From NCBI GenBank assembly GCA_934635515.1, contig CAKTZK010000022.1, forward strand, positions 1 to 20,430: a stretch of 20,430 bases of DNA, read 5' to 3'. Below the pieces are notes generated by a model. That model searched no databases. It was not told the DNA's origin and saw only the letters and a list, made by a program, of their open reading frames with translations. The stretch comes from an uncultured Oscillospiraceae bacterium. GTDB taxonomy: Bacteria > Bacillota_A > Clostridia > Oscillospirales > Oscillospiraceae. The translations under genes were made by a program, and so were the position numbers. This document shows positions 7,280 to 14,613 of the stretch, one piece after another. Every line of letters starts with the position of its first letter. Within the stretch, counting starts at the first letter, position 1.

Positions 7280-7309
7280 AGTATACCCAGCTGCGCGTAT
7301 TTTTGTCAA
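7280..7309 (-). promoter_or_regulatory. mocA promoter (near-consensus sigma-A)
   Basis: Read on the minus strand, TTGACA (7309-7304), 18 bases, TATACT (7285-7280). The transcript would start near 7273, leaving a leader of only about 15 bases that is mostly the ribosome binding site. This fixes the mocA start at 7258. A TAATG-CGT-CATTA dyad (7312-7324) abuts the -35 upstream. Confidence 0.82.
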
Positions 7310-7350
7310 TGTAATGCGTCATTATTTGAGAAATAGAATCACGCTTTCTC

Positions 7351-7379
7351 TTTTCAAAAGGGCCGTTTTGTGCTACAAT
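7351..7379 (+). promoter_or_regulatory. Promoter of the molybdenum hydroxylase operon (extended -10)
   Basis: TACAAT (7374-7379) is extended by TGC (7371-7373). The -35 candidate 17 bases upstream is poor (TTTTCA, 7351-7356). A weak -35 with an extended -10 is compatible with activator control. The leader of about 56 bases contains an ATATAT...ATATAT repeat (7390-7407). Confidence 0.55.
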
Positions 7380-7441
7380 GCATCATGGTAATATATGATT
7401 GATATATCCTTTTATAAAAAATGCATAAGGGAGGCTATACA

Positions 7442-9586
7442 ATGCCAGCAACGAAAATCGGCGACAAGGTCATCCGGGTGGATGCCATCGAAAAAGCCCG
7501 GGGCGAGGCGACCTATGTCTGCGACATGACACTGCCGGATATGCAGTATGCCTATATGGTCCGCTCCACGGTCCCCAGAGGCACCATTGACGCCATCCAC
7601 CTGCCGGAAATGCCGGAGGGGTATTATTTTATCTCTGCCAAGGATATTCCCGCCCGGGGAAAGAACGAGCTGTGGATGATCATGAAGGACTGGCGCTGCT
7701 TTGCCGAGGATTATGTGCTGTATGTGGGCGAGACCATCGGACTGGTAGTGGGTCCCGACCGGACTGTTCTGAAGGACCTGCGGGACCAGATCAAGATCGA
7801 CTATACCGAGCAGACCCCCGCCGTGACTATTGACGACGGCTTGGATTGTGTGGGCGGCCCCATGTTCCCGGAGAAGAACAGCAACGTCATGTGCGAGCTG
7901 TTCTGCGAGAAGGGCAGACCCATGGAGGCGGTTTTTGCCGAGGCGGATGAGATCTTCGAGGAGACGCTGACCACTCCCTATCAGGAGCATGTCCACCTGG
8001 AGACCAACAGCGCCATTGCCGACTATGAGGACGGGAAGTTCGTGTTCTACGCTTCGGCGCAGTGCCCGTTCTACATCCGCAAGTCCATCGCCGGCCTGCT
8101 GGACATCCCCTACGATGACATCATCATCCGCCAGTGCACCACCGGCGGCGCTTTCGGCGGCAAGGAGCACTTCCCGGATGTGCTCTGCGGCGCGCTGCTC
8201 ATTGCGGAAAATGTTATTCGCAAGCCCATTAAGATGGTGTTCGACCGGGAGGAGGACACCCAGTTCAGCGTGAAGCGCCACCCCTCCAAGTGCATCTACA
8301 AGACCGCTGTGAAAAACGGCGAGATCATCGGCACTGAGGGCCATATTTACTACAACTGCGGCGCCTACCTGTCCTCTTCCTTTGTAGTGCTGCAGCGCGG
8401 CGTGTTCCATGCCAACGGCGTGTATACCATTCCCAATACATATCTCAAGGGTGAGGGCATCGGCACCAACACCTTCCCCACCTGCGCCTTCCGCGGGTTC
8501 GGCGCGCCTCAGACCCTGTTCTGCTTCGAGACACACCTGACCCACCTGGCTCACCATCTGGGCGTGGATCCCCTGGCGTTCAAGATGCGGTATCTGGCTA
8601 AGAAGGGTGACGAGACCACCACTAACGGCCACATCATCGAGGATGTGAAGCTGCCGGAGATGATCGACGTCATCACCAAGGAATCCGACTATTGGAACAA
8701 GATCAAGGAATATAAGCCCGGCTGCGGCCGCGGCATCGGCGTGGCCCTGTATAACCACGGCGGCGCCTTCACCGGCAACGGTGAGCAGGCCATCATCAAG
8801 GCCCACGCCCGGCTGACCAAGACCGGCGATAAGGTGGAGATCTTCGTGGGCTCCACGGAGATGGGCCAGGGCTTCCGCACCAGCCTGCGTAAGATCTGCG
8901 CCGCCACTCTGGGTATCTCCATCGACAATATTGAGTATAAGAACCCTGACACCTCCAAGGTGGTGGACTCCGGCCCCACCGCCGCCTCCCGGTCCACCAT
9001 GATCGTGGGCCGTCTGGTGGAGCGGGCCGCGCTGGAGATGAAGGAGCGCTGGGACGAGGGCGACTTCTCCACCGAGGTGGAGTATGAGCATCCCGAGGGC
9101 TATCCCTGGGACCAGGCCACCTTCCGGGGCGACGCGTACCTGGGCTACGGCTGGGGCGCGGTGATCGTGGAAGTGGAAGTGGACAAGCTCACCAACGAGG
9201 TCAAGACCCTGGGCGTGTGGTCCTCCCACGAGATCGGCAAGGCCATTGACGAGCTTATCGTCCACGGCCAGATCAACGGCGGCATCATGCAGTCCCTGGG
9301 CTACGGCTCCATGGAAAAGCTGGAGAACAAGAAGGGCTATTTCAAGCAGAAGAGCATGTCCGACTATGTGATTCCCACGTCTATGGACTTCCCCAAGCAG
9401 TTCTACCACATCCAGGAAAATCCCTATCCCTGGGGCCCCTACGGCGCCAAGGGTATGGGCGAGCTGGTGTTCAACGGCGCTTCGGCGGCCTATGTGGACG
9501 CGGTGGAGCGGGCCCTGAACTGCGAGTTTACATCCATTCCTATCCCTGTTGAGGATATTGAGGAGGCGCTGAAGAATGTACAATGA
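7442..9586 (+). CDS. Xanthine dehydrogenase family Mo-binding subunit (XdhA-like)
   Basis: This is the large catalytic subunit of a molybdenum hydroxylase, 714 residues, which oxidises a C-H next to nitrogen in a heterocycle or aldehyde using water. Motifs in order are the N-terminal ald_Xan domain start (ARGEATYVCDM), GGAFGGKE (residues 235-242), FRGFGAPQ (350-357), EMGQG (473-477) and PWGPYGAKGMGE ending in the catalytic Glu674. The Glu of GGKE and the Arg of FRGFG match the purine-positioning Glu802 and Arg880 of bovine xanthine oxidoreductase, which favours a purine substrate. ATG 7442 is chosen over ATG 7421 because AAGGGAGG (7427-7434) sits between them. The gene overlaps the 2Fe-2S gene by 11 bases. 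No in-frame TGA suggests selenocysteine. Purine specificity is inferred. Confidence 0.88.
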   Translation: MPATKIGDKVIRVDAIEKARGEATYVCDMTLPDMQYAYMVRSTVPRGTIDAIHLPEMPEGYYFISAKDIPARGKNELWMIMKDWRCFAEDYVLYVGETIGLVVGPDRTVLKDLRDQIKIDYTEQTPAVTIDDGLDCVGGPMFPEKNSNVMCELFCEKGRPMEAVFAEADEIFEETLTTPYQEHVHLETNSAIADYEDGKFVFYASAQCPFYIRKSIAGLLDIPYDDIIIRQCTTGGAFGGKEHFPDVLCGALLIAENVIRKPIKMVFDREEDTQFSVKRHPSKCIYKTAVKNGEIIGTEGHIYYNCGAYLSSSFVVLQRGVFHANGVYTIPNTYLKGEGIGTNTFPTCAFRGFGAPQTLFCFETHLTHLAHHLGVDPLAFKMRYLAKKGDETTTNGHIIEDVKLPEMIDVITKESDYWNKIKEYKPGCGRGIGVALYNHGGAFTGNGEQAIIKAHARLTKTGDKVEIFVGSTEMGQGFRTSLRKICAATLGISIDNIEYKNPDTSKVVDSGPTAASRSTMIVGRLVERAALEMKERWDEGDFSTEVEYEHPEGYPWDQATFRGDAYLGYGWGAVIVEVEVDKLTNEVKTLGVWSSHEIGKAIDELIVHGQINGGIMQSLGYGSMEKLENKKGYFKQKSMSDYVIPTSMDFPKQFYHIQENPYPWGPYGAKGMGELVFNGASAAYVDAVERALNCEFTSIPIPVEDIEEALKNVQ

Positions 9587-10058
9587 TGTTCGATTTACGC
9601 TGAACGGCCAGCCCATGGTCTACACCGGCAACCCTCTGCGGCGGCTGCTGGATGTGCTGCGGGAGGACTATGGTCTCACCGGCAGCAAGGAGGGCTGCGG
9701 CGAGGGCGAGTGCGGCGCCTGCTCCATCATTAAAAACGGCAAGCTGGTGACCCCCTGCATCATCCCTGTGGGCTCCATCCAAGGCGCGGAGCTGCTGACC
9801 ATTGAGGGCATCCGCGACACGGAAAAGGGCAAGTGCATCATCGAGGCCTATGCTGAGGGCGGCGCCGTCCAGTGCGGCTTCTGCATCCCGGGCATGGTCA
9901 TGGCCACCTATGTGCTGCTGAACGAAAACCCCGACCCCACGGAGGACGAGATTCGCCTGGGCATCAGCGGCAATCTCTGCCGCTGCACCGGCTATGACCT
10001 CATCGTGGAGTCTATCCACCTGGCCGCCCAGAAAGGAGCTGCATTATGGAAGAAGTAA
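9576..10058 (+). CDS. (2Fe-2S)-binding subunit of the hydroxylase (XdhC in E. coli naming)
   Basis: The small electron-transfer subunit, 160 residues, carrying two [2Fe-2S] clusters between the Mo site and FAD. The plant-ferredoxin-type domain has Cys41, Cys46, Cys49 (GCGEGECGAC) and Cys61. The helical domain has Cys100, Cys103 (QCGFCIPG), Cys135 and Cys137 (GNLCRCTGY). All eight ligands are present and the length is typical. GAGGAGG (9560-9566) lies within the end of the Mo subunit gene, 9 bases before the ATG, so translation is coupled. It is the only intact 2Fe-2S protein in the operon although two Mo subunits are encoded. It should not be confused with the XdhC/CoxF-type maturation chaperone, which is not seen here. 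Confidence 0.95.
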   Translation: MYNDVRFTLNGQPMVYTGNPLRRLLDVLREDYGLTGSKEGCGEGECGACSIIKNGKLVTPCIIPVGSIQGAELLTIEGIRDTEKGKCIIEAYAEGGAVQCGFCIPGMVMATYVLLNENPDPTEDEIRLGISGNLCRCTGYDLIVESIHLAAQKGAALWKK

Positions 10059-10915
10059 AATGCTATATGCCCCAGACCCTGGCCGAAGCCCTGCAAATTC
10101 GCAAGGAGACCGGGGCCCAGCCCCTGGCTGGCGGCTCCGACCTGATGGTGGCCAACAGCCGCGGCGCGGGCATCGTGCCGGGCTTTAAGAAGCCTATTCT
10201 CATTATCTCCAACCTGCCGGAGCTGAGGGGCATCCGCCAGTTGGACGACGGCACCGTGGAGATCGGCGCTCTGTCTACCTCCTGGGAAATTCACACTTCG
10301 CCTGTGACCCATCCGCTGCTGAAGGACGCCGCCTCCCGCATGGGGGCCATCGCCCTGCGCAACAGCGCCACCATCGGCGGCAACATCGGCAACGCTTCTC
10401 CCAAGGGCGATATGCCCCAGCCGCTGATCCTGCTGGACGCGGAGGTGGTGCTCCAGAGCGTGGACGGTGAGCGGCGTATGAAGGTGGACGACTTCATCAT
10501 CAAGACCAAGGTCACCGCCATTCACGACGACGAGCTCATCACCAAGGTGATCATTCCGCCCCAGAAGTTTACGCATATTTTCTTCCGCAAGATCGGTATG
10601 CGCCGGTCTAACGCCATCTCCAAGCTGACCCTTTCCGCCGCCGCCAACATCCAGGACGGCGTGGTGGTGGATTTCCGGGCCTCCTCCGGTGCGGCCGGTC
10701 CCAAGGTGGAGCGCAGCCGTGAAGTGGAGGAATTGCTCATTGGTCACAAGGTGTCCGAGCTTCCCGCGCTGAAGGGTGCGTTCCTGGATGCCTGGTGCAA
10801 CGATGTTATCGCGCCCCATGCCATGCCGGAGTACCGCCGCAACGCCACCCGGCGTATGCTGGAGTACTTCATTGATGCTCTGGTGGCCGGTCACCCGGAA
10901 GGCCGGGTAGAATAA
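10046..10915 (+). CDS. FAD-binding subunit of the hydroxylase (CoxM/XdhB-like)
   Basis: A 289-residue FAD subunit that passes electrons from the 2Fe-2S protein to the final acceptor. The FAD pyrophosphate motifs are LAGGSDLMV (residues 27-35) and RNSATIGGNIGNASPKGDM (105-123). The C-terminal CO_deh_flav_C domain begins near KIGMRRSNAISKLTLSAAA and ends with YRRNATRRMLEYFIDAL. I see no extra Cys motif for a 4Fe-4S cluster as in 4-hydroxybenzoyl-CoA reductase. AAAGGAG (10032-10038) lies 7 bases before the ATG, and the start overlaps the 2Fe-2S gene by 13 bases. The gene completes a Mo/FeS/FAD trimer encoded by three consecutive overlapping genes. Confidence 0.92.
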   Translation: MEEVKCYMPQTLAEALQIRKETGAQPLAGGSDLMVANSRGAGIVPGFKKPILIISNLPELRGIRQLDDGTVEIGALSTSWEIHTSPVTHPLLKDAASRMGAIALRNSATIGGNIGNASPKGDMPQPLILLDAEVVLQSVDGERRMKVDDFIIKTKVTAIHDDELITKVIIPPQKFTHIFFRKIGMRRSNAISKLTLSAAANIQDGVVVDFRASSGAAGPKVERSREVEELLIGHKVSELPALKGAFLDAWCNDVIAPHAMPEYRRNATRRMLEYFIDALVAGHPEGRVE

Positions 10916-10930
10916 GCAGGAGGAATGGAC

Positions 10931-11623
10931 ATGATCTATCATCCCACAACCCCGCTGGAGGCCGTGACGCTGCGCAAGCAGAACGCCGACACCGCCGTGT
11001 ATCTGGCCGGCGGCACCGACGATCTGCGTCTGAACGGCAGCGCCCAGGGAAAGGATCTCATTGACATCAATGGCCTGGGCCTGGACGATATTTTCGTGCA
11101 GGACGGCAAGCTCTATATCGGCGCCCGCTGTACCTTTAACCAGGTCATCGAGAGTGAATTGGTGCCGGAATTTATCAAGGAAGCCGCCCACTTCTGCGCC
11201 TCCTTCACCAAGCGCAACAGCGCCACCGTGGGCGGCAATATCGGCCTGCGCCGCCAGGACAGCTACCTGGCTGCGGCCCTGACGGCGGCGGACGCGGTGC
11301 TGAAATCCATCACCCCCCACGGCGAGGAGATGAAGCCCATCGGCGAGTATTTGCAGAGCAAGTGCATGCGGCTCATTGAATATGTGGTGCTGGACGCGGA
11401 CCGCACCGGCTGGGTCAAGCGCTTCACCAACACCACCTCCAGCCACGCGGCCCTGACGGCGGCGGTGTCCGGGGACATTTATGCCCTCAGCGTCTCCGGC
11501 AGCGACTTTGCCTATGGCACCACGCCGGACCTGGCGGATTCCATAGAGTTCACCGACGATATTTCCGGCAGCGCCGACTATAAGAAGTACTTGACGAAGA
11601 TCGTATTTACACTGGGGAGGTAA
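10931..11623 (+). CDS. ygfM: Second FAD-binding subunit, YgfM type
   Basis: A 230-residue FAD-binding protein of the same fold as the preceding gene but clearly a different lineage. It has LAGGTDDLRLNG (25-36) and RNSATVGGNIGLRRQDSYLAAAL (95-117), a short middle, and a brief C-terminal domain ending GSADYKKYLTKIVFTL. Layout, small size and position directly before an xdhD-like gene match E. coli YgfM, annotated as FAD-binding subunit of a putative selenate reductase (TIGR03312-type). The start at 10931 is preferred because AGGAGG (10918-10923) lies 7 bases before it; the ATG at 10925 would touch that site. Its stop overlaps an ATG at 11623 (TAATG). It probably partners the xdhD product, but sharing with the first trimer cannot be excluded. 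Confidence 0.8.
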   Translation: MIYHPTTPLEAVTLRKQNADTAVYLAGGTDDLRLNGSAQGKDLIDINGLGLDDIFVQDGKLYIGARCTFNQVIESELVPEFIKEAAHFCASFTKRNSATVGGNIGLRRQDSYLAAALTAADAVLKSITPHGEEMKPIGEYLQSKCMRLIEYVVLDADRTGWVKRFTNTTSSHAALTAAVSGDIYALSVSGSDFAYGTTPDLADSIEFTDDISGSADYKKYLTKIVFTLGR

Positions 11624-11628
11624 TGCAA

Positions 11629-14508
11629 ATGGAAGTGAAATGCAGACTCAACGGTGAGAATATCGTCCTGTGCGGCGAGCCTACGGAGCGCCTGCGGGAT
11701 GTGCTGTACCACACCGGGTGCTACTCCGTCCGCGACAGCGATGACGCAGAGGGCTTTGCCGGGTCCGACACCATTATTTTTAACGGCCAACTGAAATATT
11801 CCAATTTCATCCTGCTCTACCAGGCGGAGGGCGCCGAGATCAAAACGGCGGAGTCCCTGCTGGAAAAGGGCGAACTGAACTATGTGCAGAAAGCCATGGT
11901 GGCCGCGGGCATCGTACAGAGCGCCTATAACGCCCCGGCGGCGGCTTTGATACTCACCTGGCTGCTGGAAAAGCACCCCAACCCCACCCGGGAGCAAATT
12001 AAGGATGTGCTCACGAGCATTTTCATCCGCGACGCGGGCTACGAGCACTATTACCTGGCTGTGAAGCTGGCCTGCGAGCTGCGGGATGAGGGCGAGTTCA
12101 AGACCGAGATCGCTCCTTCTTTCCGTCCCCAGCTGGACATTATCGGCAAGCCCGCCGGAAAGATCGACGGTGCGGCCTTGGTTTCCGGTGAGCCGGTGTT
12201 CGTGGAGGATAAGGTCCCGGCCAACGCCTGGTGCCTCCATGTGCTGCGCAGCCCCTTTGCCAGCGCCTATATCAAGTCCATCGATACCAGCGAAGCGGAG
12301 AAGCTGGATGGCGTGGCCGCCATCATCACGGCGGAAAACTGCCCGGATGTGTACTATATGCAGGCCGGACAGGGCACACCCGAGCCGTCTCCCCATGACC
12401 GCCGCCTGTTTAACCGCAAGGTCCGCCATGTGGGCGACCGTGTGGCGGGCATCGTGGCTCGCACCCCGGAAATTGCCGACAAGGCCGCCTCTCTCATTAA
12501 GGTGGAATACGAGCCCACGGACGCGGTGTTCACCGTGGAGGAGGCCATGGCCCCCGGCGCGCCCCTGGTCCACAACGGCCCTGTGCAGTATAACGCCGGC
12601 GCTCCCGACGATCTAGAGGAGTACAACAAGCTCCAGGGCGACCCCCGGGAGGGCAAGGTGGTCTACCAGTTCCCCCTGCACGCCGACATTCACAAGAACA
12701 TTGCCGCGTCCAACAAGGGCGGCATCGGCGACATGGAAAAGGGCTTTGCCGAGGCGGACGCCATCGTGGAGCAGACCTACCAGACCAGTCAAATTCAGCA
12801 CACGCCTCTGGAGCCCCATGTGTGCTACGCCCATGTGGAGAGCGGCCGGTTGGTGCTCAACTGCGCCACCCAGGTGCCCTACCATGTGCGCCGCATCGTC
12901 AGCTGGGTCTGCTGCATTCCCGAGAATAAAATTCATGTGATCAAGGAGCGCGTGGGCGGCGGCTATGGCTCCAAGCAGGATATTTTGGTGGAGGAGCTCA
13001 CCGGCTACGCCGCCTGGATCACCAAGAAGCCCGTGTATTACCGCAATACCCGGGCCGAGGAGTTCTACGCCAATTCCACCCGCCACCCCATGCGCGTCCA
13101 TGTGAAGATGGGCGGCAAGAAGGACGGCACCATCACCGCCCTGTTCATGGAGGTCTGCGCCAACACCGGCCCCTACGGCAACCATTGCCTGACGGTGCCT
13201 ATGAATAGCTGCTCCAAGACCATGCCCCTGTTCAAGGTGGACAACATGGCCTACGACCTGAAGGTGTACTACACCAATACGCCCCCCGCCGGGGCCTACC
13301 AGGGCTACGGCACGCCCAAGGGCACCTACGGCATCATGATGGCTATGGCGGAGCTTGCTGACAAGTTGGGCATCGACTACCGCACCATGGTGGAGAAAAA
13401 CCATGTGGAAGAGGGCTATATGCTGGAGATCCTCAAGGGTCTGGGCGAGGGCCGCGAGGGCGCTGTGGTGCCCGTAGGCTCCTGCGGCCTGGATGAGGCC
13501 ATTCGCCAAGGCTGTGACATGATCGACTGGGGCAAGAAGGAAGTGTCCGAGGACCCCGACTGGAAGATCGGCAAGGGCTTTGCCATGATTATGCAGGGCT
13601 CGGGCCTGCCGGGCCTGGACCACGCCGAGGCCATCGCCAAGCTGGAGACCGACGGCACCGTCATTCTCAACAGCGGCGGCGCCGACCTGGGCACGGGCCT
13701 GGACACCATCTCCGCCAAGATCGTGGCGGAGGTGCTGAAGCTGCCTATGGACCGCATCACTGTGGTTTCCGGCGACACGGACTCCTGCGCCTTTGATACC
13801 GGCGCCTACGCCTCCTCCGGTACCTTCTTCAGCGGCAACGCCTCTTTGGTGGCTACTCAGAAGCTGAAGGAACTGATTTTGAAGGAAGCCGCTCTGCAAA
13901 TGGAGGAGAAGGTGGAGGACCTGGATGTCCGTGCCCCCGGCGAGGTATATTCTAAGGCCACCGGCGCCACCCTCTCTTACTATGAGCTGGTGCATACGGC
14001 CACCAGCGGCGGCGGACGGGGCCAGCCCATTGCCCACGGCAGCTTTGTCACCACGGCTTCCTCCGTGCCCTACGGTGCGCACTTTGCCCAGGTGGCGGTG
14101 AATGTGAAGACCGGCGAAATTAAGGTGCAGAAGTTCTATGCCCTCCAGGATGCCGGTACGCCCATCAACCCCGAGATCGCCCTGTGTCAGATGTACGGCG
14201 CGGTGATGAAGTCCATCGGCCATTCCCTGTATGAGGACATGAAGCTGGACAAGAACGGCAAGTGCATCAACGCCAACCTCACCGACTATGGCGCGCCCAT
14301 GATCGACGAGGCCCCGGACGATTTCAAGTCCGTTCTCATTGATGTGGACGACAAGTTCGGCCCCTACGGCGCCAAGTCCATTTCCGAGATCGCCTGCAAC
14401 GGCGCGGCGCCCGCCATCGGCATCGCCATCCACGATGCCTGCGGCGTGTGGCTGCGCAGCTGGCCTATGACCCCGGAAAAGGTCCTGAAGGCCCTGGGTA
14501 AGATCTGA
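11629..14508 (+). CDS. xdhD: XdhD/YgfN-type Mo hydroxylase with degenerate fused 2Fe-2S domain
   Basis: A 959-residue fusion close in length to E. coli XdhD (956). Residues about 1-150 align with a 2Fe-2S subunit (YSVRDSDDAEGFAGSDTIIFNG; IVQSAYNAPAAALI; FIRDAGYEHYY), but all eight ligand cysteines are replaced: Asp39, Ala44, Asp47, Asn59, Ser98, Asn101, Ile133 and Asp135. The rest is a full Mo-binding subunit with GGGYGSKQ (443-450), AYQGYG (556-561), ADLGTG (685-690) and GAKSISE with catalytic Glu920. Gln450 and Gln558 replace the purine-positioning Glu and Arg of xanthine dehydrogenase, so the substrate should differ. From memory E. coli XdhD shows the same replacements, which makes them a family trait rather than decay. 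GGGGAGG (11614-11620) favours ATG 11629 over ATG 11623. Substrate is unknown; the selenate reductase label is historical. Confidence 0.88.
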   Translation: MEVKCRLNGENIVLCGEPTERLRDVLYHTGCYSVRDSDDAEGFAGSDTIIFNGQLKYSNFILLYQAEGAEIKTAESLLEKGELNYVQKAMVAAGIVQSAYNAPAAALILTWLLEKHPNPTREQIKDVLTSIFIRDAGYEHYYLAVKLACELRDEGEFKTEIAPSFRPQLDIIGKPAGKIDGAALVSGEPVFVEDKVPANAWCLHVLRSPFASAYIKSIDTSEAEKLDGVAAIITAENCPDVYYMQAGQGTPEPSPHDRRLFNRKVRHVGDRVAGIVARTPEIADKAASLIKVEYEPTDAVFTVEEAMAPGAPLVHNGPVQYNAGAPDDLEEYNKLQGDPREGKVVYQFPLHADIHKNIAASNKGGIGDMEKGFAEADAIVEQTYQTSQIQHTPLEPHVCYAHVESGRLVLNCATQVPYHVRRIVSWVCCIPENKIHVIKERVGGGYGSKQDILVEELTGYAAWITKKPVYYRNTRAEEFYANSTRHPMRVHVKMGGKKDGTITALFMEVCANTGPYGNHCLTVPMNSCSKTMPLFKVDNMAYDLKVYYTNTPPAGAYQGYGTPKGTYGIMMAMAELADKLGIDYRTMVEKNHVEEGYMLEILKGLGEGREGAVVPVGSCGLDEAIRQGCDMIDWGKKEVSEDPDWKIGKGFAMIMQGSGLPGLDHAEAIAKLETDGTVILNSGGADLGTGLDTISAKIVAEVLKLPMDRITVVSGDTDSCAFDTGAYASSGTFFSGNASLVATQKLKELILKEAALQMEEKVEDLDVRAPGEVYSKATGATLSYYELVHTATSGGGRGQPIAHGSFVTTASSVPYGAHFAQVAVNVKTGEIKVQKFYALQDAGTPINPEIALCQMYGAVMKSIGHSLYEDMKLDKNGKCINANLTDYGAPMIDEAPDDFKSVLIDVDDKFGPYGAKSISEIACNGAAPAIGIAIHDACGVWLRSWPMTPEKVLKALGKI

Positions 14509-14521
14509 TTCAACGCAAAAG

Positions 14522-14549
14522 CGGAGGTCCATTTCGGACCTCCGTTTTT
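14522..14549 (+). terminator. Terminator of the hydroxylase operon
   Basis: A perfect 9-bp stem (CGGAGGTCC 14522-14530, GGACCTCCG 14536-14544) with a 5-nt loop and TTTTT, 14 bases after the xdhD stop. Confidence 0.92.
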
Positions 14550-14555
14550 CGCGTC

Positions 14556-14591
14556 AAAAAGGCACCGGCCTGGAAAAACCAAGCCGGTGCC
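14556..14591 (-). terminator. Terminator of the aminotransferase gene
   Basis: On the minus strand, GGCACCGGC and GCCGGTGCC (plus-strand 14583-14591 and 14561-14569) form a 9-bp stem that continues, after one mismatch, with TGG/CCA, and is followed by TTTTT. It faces the preceding terminator, so the convergent genes are insulated from both sides. Confidence 0.88.
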
Positions 14592-14613
14592 TTATTATGC
14601 AGTTTATGGGGAA

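Noticed and set aside
7259..7309. A longer N terminus for MocA (17 extra residues)
   Set aside because: These codons overlap the consensus promoter, the nucleotide-binding loop already lies near the start of the shorter form, and the good ribosome binding site serves 7258.
7390..7407. ATATAT...ATATAT inverted repeat in the hydroxylase leader as an operator
   Set aside because: Simple AT-rich hexamers in an AT-rich gap are expected by chance, and nothing else supports a binding site there.
7412..9616. A 734-codon open frame on the minus strand opposite the first Mo subunit, and similar long ones at 9992-11446 and 12613-14532
   Set aside because: They are by-products of strong C/G third-position bias on the coding strand. 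The translations are low-complexity runs rich in His, Gly, Leu and Val, with no recognisable family and no ribosome binding sites.
11629..12090. Decay or frameshift of the XdhD N-terminal domain
   Set aside because: The frame is open for 959 codons, codon use is uniform, and the degenerate domain resembles what I recall of E. coli XdhD, so this is a conserved form and not a pseudogene.
7442..14508. Selenocysteine in the hydroxylases
   Set aside because: Both Mo subunits are complete without an in-frame TGA. Selenium-dependent hydroxylases carry a labile selenium at the Mo site that leaves no codon trace, so that form cannot be judged here.
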